A stretch of 64,000 bases of DNA, taken from positions 62,001 through 126,000 of the forward strand of contig NZ_AHIL01000029.1 of NCBI RefSeq assembly GCF_000241525.1, given 5' to 3'. Shown here in pieces: positions 7,436 through 15,826 of this stretch. This DNA is from Comamonas testosteroni ATCC 11996 (GTDB taxonomy: Bacteria; Pseudomonadota; Gammaproteobacteria; Burkholderiales; Burkholderiaceae_C). The position numbers and the translations under genes are program-made. A model generated the notes under the pieces. It was not told the DNA's origin and did not search any database. It saw only the letters and a list, made by a program, of their open reading frames with translations. Position 1 is the first letter of the stretch, and each line of letters starts with the position of its first letter.

Positions 7436-8659
7436 ATGACATTCGCCGACAAGCGTTTTGTTCTCAAGAGTCTGGTCGCAGCCACCGCCCTGGCCGGTCT
7501 GTGCGGCCAGGCCCTGGCCCAGGAAGCGCCAAAGTCCATCCGCATCGGCTGGGCCATTGCCAAGACCGGGGTCAACGCGGGCGGCACCTCCGTGACCACG
7601 GCGCCCAACTACAAGCTCTGGGTCAAGGAGATCAACGACGCCGGCGGCATCATGCTCAAGACCTACAACAAGCGCGTGCCCATCGAGGTCATCGAATACG
7701 ACGACCGCTCCAGCACCGAAGAGGCCGTGCGCGCCACCGAGCGCCTGATCACCCAGGACAAGGTCGACTTCGTGCTGCCGCCCTGGGGCACGGGCTCAAA
7801 CCTGGCTGTGGGGCCGACCTACGAAAAGCACAAATACCCGCTGCTGGCCGCCACCTCGGTGACCGACAAGGCCCCGGATCTGGCCAAGCGCTGGAAGCAT
7901 GCCTTCTTCTTCCTGGGCACGGGCGGCGAATATGCCGAGGGCCTGGTCGCCATGCTGGAAAAGGCCAAGAAGGACGGCAAGATCAACAACAAGATCGCCA
8001 TGATCAACATCGCCGACGGCTTTGGCGTGGAGCTGGCCAATGCCACGCGCAAGGCCGCCAAGCAGCATGGCTTCGAGCTGGTCTACGACAAGAGCTATCC
8101 GATCGGCACGCAGGACATGACGCCCATCATCAACGAGGCCAAGGGCAAGGGTGCCGACACCTTCGTGGCCTACTCCTACCCGCCCGACACCATGCTGATC
8201 AACGAGCAGGCCAGGACGCTGGGCCTGACTTCCAAGGTGCTGTTCACCGGTGTGGGAACGCAATTCCCCATGTTCAAGGGCAAGTTCGGCGCAGCGGCTG
8301 AAGGCGTGATGGCGCCGGGCGGCATCGATGCCGGCAACCCGCAGATGCAGGCCTATCTGAAGCGCTTCAAGGAGGTGACCGGCCAGGAATCGGACCGCTT
8401 TGCCAGCCCCATCGTCTACACCTCGCTGCAGATGCTGCAGCAGGCCATCGAGCGTGTGGGCAAGATCGACCGCGCCGCCGTAACCCAGGAGCTCAAGAGC
8501 GGCAGCTTCGAGACCGTGCTCGGCCCCGTCAAACTCGAAGGCCAGATGCTGACCAAGCTCTGGCATGTGGGCCAGTGGCAGAACGGCGAGTTCAATGCGA
8601 TTGCGCCGACGAACCGGGCGGGGGTTAAGCCTGCGGTTATCCCCCGCAGCTCCCCCTGA
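7436..8659 (+). CDS. ABC transporter periplasmic binding protein, branched-chain amino acid/aromatic type
   Basis: A 407-aa member of the Leu/Ile/Val-type binding proteins (Peripla_BP_6) with a signal peptide (KRFVLKSLVAATALAG to ALAQ). The mature domain opens IRIGWAIAKTGVNAGG and has the family VDFVLPPWGTGSNL segment. The ATG at 7436 has AAGGAGA upstream. It leads an operon with two permeases, two ATPases and an aldehyde dehydrogenase, so an aromatic acid, aldehyde or phenol is a more likely ligand than an amino acid. This is inference from context. The last codons and the TGA stop (8657-8659) lie inside a family-A repeat, so the C-terminal tail PRSSP is repeat-encoded. Confidence 0.85.
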   Translation: MTFADKRFVLKSLVAATALAGLCGQALAQEAPKSIRIGWAIAKTGVNAGGTSVTTAPNYKLWVKEINDAGGIMLKTYNKRVPIEVIEYDDRSSTEEAVRATERLITQDKVDFVLPPWGTGSNLAVGPTYEKHKYPLLAATSVTDKAPDLAKRWKHAFFFLGTGGEYAEGLVAMLEKAKKDGKINNKIAMINIADGFGVELANATRKAAKQHGFELVYDKSYPIGTQDMTPIINEAKGKGADTFVAYSYPPDTMLINEQARTLGLTSKVLFTGVGTQFPMFKGKFGAAAEGVMAPGGIDAGNPQMQAYLKRFKEVTGQESDRFASPIVYTSLQMLQQAIERVGKIDRAAVTQELKSGSFETVLGPVKLEGQMLTKLWHVGQWQNGEFNAIAPTNRAGVKPAVIPRSSP

Positions 8660-8767
8660 GGCGCTACGCGCCTTCCCCCTCTCTCTACGCGCTTCGCGCT
8701 ATGGGAGGGGGACAACACCTTCGCTGCGGGGCGGCGGGGCCGCCTAGGCCCTTGCTCGATGTTTCTC
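8650..8767 (+). repeat. GC-rich gene-end repeat, copy 2 (family A), supplies the stop codon
   Basis: Begins CTCCCCCTGAGGCG. The TGA in that sequence is the stop of the preceding binding-protein gene. It has a GCGCTACGCGC arm, a GCGCTTCGCGC hairpin, GGGAGGGGG, CTTCGCTGCGGGGCGGCGG and GGCCGCCTAGGCCCTTGCTCG. Confidence 0.85.
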
Positions 8768-8899
8768 GCTTGAGTCATGCCTATTCAAAGATTTCGTCCA
8801 GCTTCTATAAGAATCAAAACAAGAGCTGCTCACGCTTGTCCTCCAAGCACTTTGCATTGATTTCATAACAAGAACAATGAATCACCAGCGGTATACGCT

Positions 8900-9775
8900 A
8901 TGAATTTAATAGACATCCTTCTCGCTGGCGCCATGCTGGGCGGGCTCTATGGCCTGGTGGCCATGGGGCTGACGCTGCAGTATGGCGTGGCGCGCATCAT
9001 GAATCTCTCGTATGGGGAGTTTCTGATTGCACCGGCCTTCCTGGCCTTTTTTGCGGTCAGCAGCTGGGGTATTTCACCGCTGCTTCTGGTGCTGCTGGTG
9101 GTGCCGCTGGGCTTTGCCATCCAGTGGCTGATCTATCAGCTGCTGCTGACGCCGCTGGTGCGCCGCGCCAAGGGCGGACCGGCGCTGGAGGTGGATTCGA
9201 TTCTGGCCACCTTTGGCATGCTTTTCGTCGTCCAGGGCGTCATGCTGGTGATGTTCGGCGGCGACTATCACAGCTACAGCTATCTGTCCGAACCCGTGGA
9301 GATCCTGGGCAGCAAGGTCGCGGCCAACCGTCTGCTGGTGCTGGGCTTTGCGGTCGTGCTGGGCGGCGGCCTGTACCTGCTGCTGACGCGCACCCGCGCC
9401 GGCGCCGTAGTGCGCGCCGTGTCCGTGGCACCGCAGTTCGCACATCTGGTCGGCATCAATGTGCGCAGCACGGCGGCACTGGCCTATGGTCTGGGCGGTG
9501 CGCTGGTGGCGATCTGTGGCGTGCTGGTCAGCATGTTTCTGCCCTTCTCGGCCGGCATGGGCACCATGTTTGCCATGAAGGCGCTGATCGTCGTCATCAT
9601 GGGCGGCGTGGGCAATCTCATGGGCTGCCTGGTCGCCGGCATGCTTCTGGGCTTTGCCGAAACGCTGGTCGCCTCCTTTGTCGACCCCGGCCTGACGCTG
9701 GCCGTCAATTACGCGGTGTTCCTGCTGGTGCTGCTGTTCAAGCCCACCGGTTTGTTCGGGAGGACTGCACGATGA
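8900..9775 (+). CDS. ABC transporter permease, LivH type
   Basis: A 291-aa inner-membrane permease of the branched-chain amino acid transporter family, almost wholly hydrophobic, opening MNLIDILLAGAMLGGLYGLV with the family GLTLQYGVARIMNLSYGE motif. Its stop overlaps the LivM-type start (ATGA), so the two are translationally coupled. About 240 bp separate it from the binding-protein gene, filled mainly by a family-A repeat. Membrane genes may therefore be expressed below the binding protein, as is usual in importers. Substrate is probably the ligand of the upstream binding protein. Confidence 0.9.
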   Translation: MNLIDILLAGAMLGGLYGLVAMGLTLQYGVARIMNLSYGEFLIAPAFLAFFAVSSWGISPLLLVLLVVPLGFAIQWLIYQLLLTPLVRRAKGGPALEVDSILATFGMLFVVQGVMLVMFGGDYHSYSYLSEPVEILGSKVAANRLLVLGFAVVLGGGLYLLLTRTRAGAVVRAVSVAPQFAHLVGINVRSTAALAYGLGGALVAICGVLVSMFLPFSAGMGTMFAMKALIVVIMGGVGNLMGCLVAGMLLGFAETLVASFVDPGLTLAVNYAVFLLVLLFKPTGLFGRTAR

Positions 9776-10701
9776 GCCGCAAAGAAATTCTGATCTGGGC
9801 CGTCAGCGCCGCCGCCCTGCTGAGCCTGGCCCTGCTGCCGCGCTGGCTGACGGACGAGTACTACCTCTCGCTCATGATCAGCATCCTGATGTACTGCGTG
9901 CTGGCCACGGCCTGGGCGCTGTTCTCTGGACCGACGCGCTATATCTCGCTGGCCACCGTCGCCTTCTTCGGCATGGGCGCCTATGTCACCGCCGTGTTCG
10001 GCGAGTCCCTGCCCTGGGGCGCCGTGCTGGGGATTGCGGCCGGCGTGGGCCTGGTCATGGCCTTGATCGTGGGGCTGTCCACGCTGCGGCTGTCGGGCGT
10101 GTACTTTGTGATCTTCAGCTTCGGCCTGGCCGAGCTGGTCAAGCAGCTCGTCACCTGGTGGGAAGTCAACATCACCAAAGATCTGGGCCGCTATGTTTTC
10201 GTGGAGATCACCCAGCTCGATATCTACTGGCAGCTGCTGGCCATGCTGGCCCTGGTGCTGGCGCTGCGCGCCCTCATCAACCGCTCGCGCCTGGGTCTGG
10301 CGCTGCGCGTGATCGGCGAGGACGAGACCGTGGCCACCCATGTGGGCATCAACACCACCACGGCCAAGCTGCTGCTGTTCGCCGTCAGCGCCGTGTTCAT
10401 CACCGTCACCGGCGCCATCATGGCTCCGCGCTGGACCTATATCGACCCCAGCATTGCCTTTGCTCCCGCCGTCTCGTTCCAGACGCTGATCATGGCCTTG
10501 CTCGGTGGTGCCGGCGCGCTGTTCGGCCCGATCCTGGGGGCCGTGCCGCTGGTGCTGCTGTTCGAGTACCTGGGTGCCAACTTCCCCAACCATTTCTCGA
10601 TTCTGCTGGGCCTGGTGTTCATCGTGATCGTGTACTTCATTCCCCAGGGCCTGTCGGGCGTGCTGGCCAAGTTGTTCCACAAAAAGGGAGGCCAGCCATG
10701 A
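9772..10701 (+). CDS. ABC transporter permease, LivM type
   Basis: A 309-aa second permease of the importer. It has about ten hydrophobic segments and the family signature for the loop that contacts the ATPases (LGLALRVIGEDETVATHVGI). The ATG at 9772 overlaps the stop of the LivH-type gene by four bases and its own stop overlaps the LivG-type start in the same way. The four transporter genes therefore form a tightly coupled unit. Nothing in the sequence is truncated or unusual. Confidence 0.9.
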   Translation: MSRKEILIWAVSAAALLSLALLPRWLTDEYYLSLMISILMYCVLATAWALFSGPTRYISLATVAFFGMGAYVTAVFGESLPWGAVLGIAAGVGLVMALIVGLSTLRLSGVYFVIFSFGLAELVKQLVTWWEVNITKDLGRYVFVEITQLDIYWQLLAMLALVLALRALINRSRLGLALRVIGEDETVATHVGINTTTAKLLLFAVSAVFITVTGAIMAPRWTYIDPSIAFAPAVSFQTLIMALLGGAGALFGPILGAVPLVLLFEYLGANFPNHFSILLGLVFIVIVYFIPQGLSGVLAKLFHKKGGQP

Positions 10702-11468
10702 AGACCGCCACCCTGCTTTCCGTGCGCGGCGCCACCAAGCGCTTCGGCGGCCTGGTGGCCGTCAACGAACTGAGCTTTGATGTCTACCCGGGCGAGGTCG
10801 TGGGTCTGCTCGGCCCCAATGGCTCGGGCAAGACCACGGCAATGAACCTGATCTCGGGCGCCCTGCCCGTCAACGGCGGCGAGATCGTATTCAACGGCAA
10901 GCCCATCCACCCGCTCAAAAGCCACCAGATCGCCCGCCTGGGCGTGGCGCGCACCTTCCAGCTGGTCAAGGTGCTGGGCTCCATGACCTGCACCGACAAC
11001 GTCATTGCCGGCATGGCCTTCAAGCCGAGGCCACTGTTTGGCAAACCTGCCGCTGCGCGTGCCCTGCAACTGCTGGAGCAGGTGGGTCTGGCCGAATTTG
11101 CGAATACTCCCGCAGGCGAGCTCACCTATATCAACCAGAAGCGCCTGGAGCTGGCCCGCGCGCTGGCGCTGGAGCCGCAGATCCTGCTGCTCGACGAATG
11201 GCTGGCAGGCCTGAACCCCACGGAGCTGCAGCAGGGCATTGCACTGATCCGGCAGCTGCAGGCCACGGGGCTGACGATTCTCATGGTCGAACATGTGATG
11301 GACGCCGTGCACGCGCTGTGCAGCCGCTGCGTGGTGATGAACGCGGGCACAAAAATAGCCGACGGCCCCACGGCCCTGGTGCTCAAGGAGCCCGAGGTGG
11401 TGCGCGCCTATCTGGGGGAAGAAGTGAGTGCAGATGAAGACCGGTCGGCGGAGGCAAGCCATGCTTGA
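10698..11468 (+). CDS. ABC transporter ATPase, LivG type
   Basis: A 256-aa nucleotide-binding subunit. Walker A is GPNGSGKTT and Walker B is ILLLDEWLAG. The family tail VMNAGTKIADGP is present. The ABC signature is atypical: TYINQKRLELARAL replaces the usual LSGGQ-type sequence, as often seen in LivG subunits, which carry a weaker form. Start and stop overlap those of the neighbouring genes. It should pair with the LivF-type subunit to power import. Confidence 0.88.
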   Translation: MKTATLLSVRGATKRFGGLVAVNELSFDVYPGEVVGLLGPNGSGKTTAMNLISGALPVNGGEIVFNGKPIHPLKSHQIARLGVARTFQLVKVLGSMTCTDNVIAGMAFKPRPLFGKPAAARALQLLEQVGLAEFANTPAGELTYINQKRLELARALALEPQILLLDEWLAGLNPTELQQGIALIRQLQATGLTILMVEHVMDAVHALCSRCVVMNAGTKIADGPTALVLKEPEVVRAYLGEEVSADEDRSAEASHA

Positions 11469-12174
11469 AGTGCGCAATATCTCGGTGAGCTACGGCAAGC
11501 ATGAGGCGCTGCACCAGGTCAGCCTCCAGGTGCAGCCCGGCGAGCTGGTCGTCATGCTGGGCGCCAACGGAGCGGGCAAGTCCAGCCTGCTCAAGGCGCT
11601 GGGCGGCATGGTCACGCCGCAGGCCGGTGCCAGCGCGCAACTGGCCGGGCAGGAGCTGATGCAGCTGCCGCCGCATGCCATCGTGCAATCGGGCCTGGCC
11701 CTGGTGCCCGAGGGGCGCGGTGTGTTCGGCGATCTCAGCGTCAAGGAAAACCTGCTGCTGGGTGCACAGCCCCGGCGCGCACGCGCCAACGAGGCCCGGA
11801 ATCTGGAGCAGGTCTTCGCCCTCTTTCCCAAGCTGCGTGATCGCCTGCCGCAAGTCGTTCGCACCATGAGCGGCGGCGAGCAGCAGATGGTGGCCGTGGG
11901 CCGCGCTCTCATGAGCCAGCCCGACATCCTGCTGCTGGACGAGCCTTCGCTGGGCCTGTCGCCGCTGATGTGCAAAGAGCTGTTCGCAGCCCTGGCGCGC
12001 ATCAAGACACTGGGCATGGGCGTGCTGCTGGTGGAGCAGAACGCGCGCCAAAGCCTGGCCATTGCCGACCGTGGCTACTTGCTGGAAACCGGGCGCATCG
12101 TGGGCGAAGGCTCGGCACAAGAACTTAGCAGCAGTGCTGCTGTCAGACGCGCCTACTTGGGCGGCGAACATTGA
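11461..12174 (+). CDS. ABC transporter ATPase, LivF type
   Basis: A 237-aa nucleotide-binding subunit with Walker A GANGAGKSS, a canonical signature MSGGEQQMVAVGRAL and Walker B ILLLDEPSLGLSP. The ATG at 11461 overlaps the end of the LivG-type gene. It is the last transporter gene; a family-A repeat follows 5 bases after the stop. The aldehyde dehydrogenase gene about 195 bp downstream may still be read through from this operon. Confidence 0.9.
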   Translation: MLEVRNISVSYGKHEALHQVSLQVQPGELVVMLGANGAGKSSLLKALGGMVTPQAGASAQLAGQELMQLPPHAIVQSGLALVPEGRGVFGDLSVKENLLLGAQPRRARANEARNLEQVFALFPKLRDRLPQVVRTMSGGEQQMVAVGRALMSQPDILLLDEPSLGLSPLMCKELFAALARIKTLGMGVLLVEQNARQSLAIADRGYLLETGRIVGEGSAQELSSSAAVRRAYLGGEH

Positions 12175-12179
12175 GATGA

Positions 12180-12290
12180 CTCCCCCTGAGCGGCTTCGCC
12201 GCTTCCCCCGGAGGGGGACGGTGCCATCGCTGGGGCAGCCCATCGCTGCGGGGCGGCGGGGCCGCCTAGGCCCTTGCTCGACACCTCTGT
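12180..12290 (+). repeat. GC-rich gene-end repeat, copy 3 (family A)
   Basis: Begins CTCCCCCTGAGCGGCTTCGCCGC five bases after the LivF-type stop. It carries GGAGGGGGAC and, at 12253-12271, GCGGCGGGGCCGCCTAGGC, identical to the block at 8731-8749. Confidence 0.85.
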
Positions 12291-12369
12291 GCCGGGCCGC
12301 GTCTAATTTCAACGATATGAACAACAGGCAGCTTTGATGACTGCTTTCACGTCAAAAAGGAGATGAAAA

Positions 12370-13821
12370 ATGATCGAACAAAAAATGCTGATCGCCGGCC
12401 AGGAATGTGCAGCCGGCAATGGCGCAACGTTTGAGCGCAAGAATCCGCTGGATGGATCCGTCGCCACACGCGCCCCGGCAGCCACGACCGAGGATGCGAT
12501 TCGCGCCTGCGACGCTGCTGCAGCCGCCTTCCCCGCCTGGTCGCAACTGGGGCCGAACGCCCGCCGCGCCATGCTGATGAAGGCCTCGCAGGCACTGGAA
12601 GCCAAGGGCGAAGCGATTGCTGCGGCCATGGCTGCCGAGACCGGCGCCTCGGGCATCTGGGCCGGCTTCAACGTGCATCTGGCCGCCAGCATGCTGCTGG
12701 AGGCGGCTTCGCTGACCACGCAGATCAATGGCGAGATCATTCCCTCCGACGTACCCGGCAGCGTGGCCATGGCCGTGCGCCAGCCCGCCGGCGTGGTACT
12801 CGGTATCGCGCCCTGGAATGCTCCCGTGATCCTGGCCGTGCGCAGCATCTCCACGGCCCTGGCCTGCGGCAACACCGTGATTCTCAAGGGCTCGGAACTC
12901 TGCCCCGCCACCCACGGCCTGATCATCGAGGCACTGCAGGACGCAGGCCTGCCCGCCGGCGTGGTGAACTTTGTGACCAATGCGCCCGCCGATGCGGGCA
13001 GCGTGGTCGAAGCCATCGTGGCCCACCCGGCCGTGCGCCGCGTGAGCTTTACCGGCTCCACCAAGGTGGGCCGCATCATCGGCCAGACCTGCGCCAGGCA
13101 CTTGAAGCCTGCGCTGCTGGAGCTTGGCGGCAAGGCCCCCTTCCTGGTGCTCGACGATGCCGATATCGATGCGGCCGTGAACGCCGCCACCTTTGGCGCG
13201 TTTGCCAACTCGGGCCAGATCTGCATGTCTACCGAGCGCTTTGTGGTGGATAACAAGGTGGCCGACGAGTTCATCGCCAAGTTTGCCGCCAAGGCCAGCA
13301 GCCTGCCGCTGGGCGACCCGCGCAAGGGCCCCGTGGTGCTGGGCTCGGTCGTCGATCTGGCTACGGTGGAGCGCTGCAATGCCATGATCGACGACGCGCT
13401 GGCCAAGGGCGCAAAAATCGTCTGCGGCGGCAAGGCCGAGAGCACGCTGATGCCCGCCACGCTGATCGACCATGTGACGCCGGCGATGCGCATATTCCAC
13501 GAGGAGACCTTTGGCCCGGTCAAAGGCATCGTGCGCGTGAACGGCGAGGAAGAAGCCATTGCCACGGCCAATGACAACGAGTTCGGTCTGTCCTCCGCAG
13601 TCTTCACCCGGGACACGGCCCGCGGCTGGCGTGTGGCGGCACGCATCGAGGCCGGCATCTGCCACATCAACGGCCCCACGGTGCATGACGAAGCCCAGAT
13701 GCCGTTTGGTGGCGTCAAGGCCTCGGGCTATGGCCATTTCGGGGGCCAGCAGGGCATCAATGCCTTTACCGAAACCCGCTGGGTGACCATGCAGACCGCA
13801 GAACGCCACTATCCGTTCTAA
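12370..13821 (+). CDS. Aldehyde dehydrogenase, paralogue of PchA
   Basis: A 483-aa aldehyde dehydrogenase of exactly the same length as the enzyme at 1938-3389 and nearly identical over long stretches. It has the same PWN, FTGSTKVG, LELGGKAPF and GQICMSTER active-site motifs. A strong AAAAAGGAGATG site precedes the start. It stands at the end of the transporter operon, followed by a tail (repeat, terminator, repeat) like that after pchF. It probably oxidises an aromatic aldehyde taken up or formed by the linked system. Whether it differs from PchA in substrate or only in regulation cannot be told from sequence. Confidence 0.85.
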   Translation: MIEQKMLIAGQECAAGNGATFERKNPLDGSVATRAPAATTEDAIRACDAAAAAFPAWSQLGPNARRAMLMKASQALEAKGEAIAAAMAAETGASGIWAGFNVHLAASMLLEAASLTTQINGEIIPSDVPGSVAMAVRQPAGVVLGIAPWNAPVILAVRSISTALACGNTVILKGSELCPATHGLIIEALQDAGLPAGVVNFVTNAPADAGSVVEAIVAHPAVRRVSFTGSTKVGRIIGQTCARHLKPALLELGGKAPFLVLDDADIDAAVNAATFGAFANSGQICMSTERFVVDNKVADEFIAKFAAKASSLPLGDPRKGPVVLGSVVDLATVERCNAMIDDALAKGAKIVCGGKAESTLMPATLIDHVTPAMRIFHEETFGPVKGIVRVNGEEEAIATANDNEFGLSSAVFTRDTARGWRVAARIEAGICHINGPTVHDEAQMPFGGVKASGYGHFGGQQGINAFTETRWVTMQTAERHYPF

Positions 13822-13823
13822 AG

Positions 13824-13930
13824 ACCCCCTGAGCGGCTTTGCCTAGGCGGCCCCGCCGCTTCCCCCTCTCTGCTACGCAGAGGGGGACGACAGCTTTGCT
13901 GCGCGGCGGCGCTTGCTTGCTGTCCCACAC
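13824..13930 (+). repeat. GC-rich gene-end repeat, copy 4 (family A) with an inverted arm
   Basis: Begins CCCCCTGAGCGGC two to three bases after the stop. Bases 13841-13859 are the exact reverse complement of the 19-base block at 8731-8749 and 12253-12271, so one arm of the element is inverted relative to the other copies. Confidence 0.8.
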
Positions 13931-13976
13931 TTAGGTCGCGCCCTAGTTAAAGCTCGCGCCCATCGCTACTGAAATT

Positions 13977-14020
13977 AAAAAAGCCACCTGATTTGAAAAC
14001 GCCAGGTGGCTTTCTTTTTT
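13977..14020 (+). terminator. Bidirectional Rho-independent terminator after the second aldehyde dehydrogenase
   Basis: Stem GCCACCTG (13983-13990) pairs with CAGGTGGC (14003-14010). The 12-base loop is identical to that of the terminator at 6129-6170. A and T tracts flank it, and it sits between convergent genes. Confidence 0.9.
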
Positions 14021-14029
14021 CCTTCTCAC

Positions 14030-14085
14030 TATCTAATCCATAGCTGCTAGCGTTTGATGGAAAAGGGCTTGAGCCTCAAAAATCT
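14030..14085. repeat. Short dispersed repeat, copy 2 (family B)
   Basis: Contains ATAGCTGCTAGCGTTTGATG and GGGCTTGAGCCTCAAAA. It follows the terminator directly, as copy 1 does after pchF. Confidence 0.55.
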
Positions 14086-14097
14086 CAAAGCATGTAA

Positions 14098-14877
14098 TCA
14101 GGCAAAGTCATCGTCAAAGAAGCCACCGCCATCGTCCCAACTGCCGCTGTCAAAGCTGGCTGAGTTGTCTATGCTGCCAAGGCCCGCGTCGTTGGCAAGG
14201 CTGGCGGTATTGCCGCTGTCGCCATGCAGGCCCTGGCTGCTGCTGTCCTGCGCCAGCGACTTGCTTTCGCTGCCCCCGCTCTGGCTGCCCGAGCTAGCGT
14301 GATGGCCGCCCATCAGATTCTCCAGTCCGTTGAACAGAAACATGCCGCCCGCCACGCCGGCCGCAGCCGCTGCGGCATTGCCCAGGAAGCTGCTGCCAGT
14401 CGGGGCAGCTGGCTGGCCGTAGGCCTGCGGCGCTGCAGCGCGCGGCGCCGAGCCACCGCCAAAGAAACGGTCGCGCCAGCTGGAGGGCTGAGGCGCGGCT
14501 TGCGGCTGATACTGGGGCTGGTTCTGAGGCTGATAGGGTGGCTGGGCACTGGCAGCGTAGCCGCCGTCCTCGGCATAACGCTCGGGAGCGCGACCGAAGT
14601 GCGTGCCCAGGCCTCCCGAGAGAAAGCTGCCTGCGCCCTGGCTCTGGCTTTGCTGCGCCTGCTTCACCTGCTGCTGCAGCTCGCCGATCTGCTGCTGGGC
14701 CTGCTCAATGGCTTGCTCCAGCATCAAGGTGCGCTGGGCCAGCCAGTAGACCGCATCGGGCGCATTGCTCAATCCACGGCGCAGCTCGGCATCGGCCTGC
14801 GCGTCCTTGGGCTGGCCCTGGGTCAGCGTCAGCCTGGCGCACAGGTCTTGCAGCAGTTGTTGTTCCTGAGAGGTCAT
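14098..14877 (-). CDS. DUF2076 family protein
   Basis: A 259-aa protein of the DUF2076 family, whose function is unknown. The N-terminal third is a Gln-rich coiled-coil segment (about residues 45-75, LEQAIEQAQQQIGELQQQV). The middle is rich in Pro, Gln, Tyr and Gly (repeated YQPQ units). A short Ala/Gly hydrophobic stretch follows, and the C-terminus is Ser/Gly/Asp-rich, ending DDGGGFFDDDF. No signal peptide is visible. The composition suggests a largely disordered scaffold or envelope-associated protein. The start at 14877 has a purine-rich site upstream. It faces the terminator shared with the aldehyde dehydrogenase operon. Confidence 0.75.
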   Translation of the reverse strand: MTSQEQQLLQDLCARLTLTQGQPKDAQADAELRRGLSNAPDAVYWLAQRTLMLEQAIEQAQQQIGELQQQVKQAQQSQSQGAGSFLSGGLGTHFGRAPERYAEDGGYAASAQPPYQPQNQPQYQPQAAPQPSSWRDRFFGGGSAPRAAAPQAYGQPAAPTGSSFLGNAAAAAAGVAGGMFLFNGLENLMGGHHASSGSQSGGSESKSLAQDSSSQGLHGDSGNTASLANDAGLGSIDNSASFDSGSWDDGGGFFDDDFA

Positions 14878-15112
14878 GGTGCCTTCCTTTAATCCCGCAA
14901 ATTACTTACAGCAGAGATGGGGTCAGTATGCAGGCCTGCAAGAGCGCCAATGTGAAGGCCGTGCAAGTGCTTTTTGCAGGGTGTAACAAAAGGCCTGTGC
15001 TGCAGTTCCGGGCAGCGCGTGGGACAATGCCTGCCATTGCGCCACGGTCGTGGCGGCGTTTCAATTTCGGCTGCGGGACTGGCCCGCGGCCCACCAACTG
15101 CATACACACACC

Positions 15113-15634
15113 ATGGAAGTTACCCAACAATGCGTGGTCGCCCTGACCTGGACACTGAAAGACACCCTGGGCGAGGAGCTGGACGTGCTGGACGAGCCCG
15201 TGGAATTTCTCGTCGGCGGCGATGACCTGTTCAAGCGCATCGAAGAGGCTCTGCAAGGCCACGGCGTAGGCACCACGCTGGACCTGCACCTGGAGCCCGA
15301 AGAGGCATTCGGCGACTATGACGAGAGCCTGATCTTTCTGGAAAAGCGCGAGCTGTTTCCCGAAGAGATCGAGGAAGGCATGAGCTTCGAGAGCAGCGCC
15401 ATGCCCAAGGGCACCAACCCCGTACCTGCCGATCTGCTCTACACGGTCACGGAAATCTATCCCGAGCACGTGGTGCTGGACGGCAACCACCCGCTGGCCG
15501 GAATCGCCATCCGCCTGCACCTCAAGATCGAAGCCGTGCGCGAGGCTACCGAGGAAGAAATCGGTCGCGGCACGGCCGGTACGGGTTTTTTCCGTATCGA
15601 GCCCATGGCCCCGGGCAATGAAACACTGCATTGA
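15113..15634 (+). CDS. SlyD-like FKBP-type peptidyl-prolyl isomerase
   Basis: A 173-aa isomerase of the SlyD/FkpB class. The order is a split FKBP domain with an inserted IF chaperone flap; HLEPEEAFGDYDESL is the family loop, and the second FKBP strand includes DGNHPLAG. Unlike E. coli SlyD there is no His/Cys-rich metal-binding tail. The ATG at 15113 was chosen because upstream codons lack family similarity; no strong Shine-Dalgarno site is visible. The protein should act in the cytoplasm on proline-limited folding. A family-A repeat follows the stop and a shared terminator separates it from the convergent lipoprotein gene. Confidence 0.88.
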   Translation: MEVTQQCVVALTWTLKDTLGEELDVLDEPVEFLVGGDDLFKRIEEALQGHGVGTTLDLHLEPEEAFGDYDESLIFLEKRELFPEEIEEGMSFESSAMPKGTNPVPADLLYTVTEIYPEHVVLDGNHPLAGIAIRLHLKIEAVREATEEEIGRGTAGTGFFRIEPMAPGNETLH

Positions 15635-15635
15635 C

Positions 15636-15724
15636 ACCGCCTGAGGCGCTTTGCGCCTTCCCCCAATGAGGGACGACAGCTTCGCTGCGAGGCGGCGGGG
15701 CCGCCCAGGCTCTGCTTGCTGTCA
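15636..15724 (+). repeat. GC-rich gene-end repeat, copy 5 (family A)
   Basis: Begins ACCGCCTGAGGCGC just after the FKBP stop, continues GCGCCTTCCCCCAATGAGGGAC (shortened C/G tract) and ends with the CTTCGCTGCGAGGCGGCGG and GGCCGCCCAGGC blocks. Confidence 0.8.
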
Positions 15725-15781
15725 CTGAGTGACGCTGCGCCACAGGTTCAAGCATTACTCATCGCTTCAGGCAAAGAAATA

Positions 15782-15807
15782 AAAAGGGACTCCTCGGAGT
15801 CCCTTTT
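15782..15807. terminator. Bidirectional terminator between convergent genes
   Basis: Perfect stem AAAAGGGACTC / GAGTCCCTTTT around a CTCG loop, with A and T ends suited to both directions. Confidence 0.9.
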
Positions 15808-15826
15808 GTCATGCGCGCTTGTCTGC

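Noticed and set aside
12309-13809. Two long minus-strand frames antisense to the second aldehyde dehydrogenase
   Set aside because: Same reason: the sense frame has all active-site motifs and the antisense frames mirror those opposite pchA.
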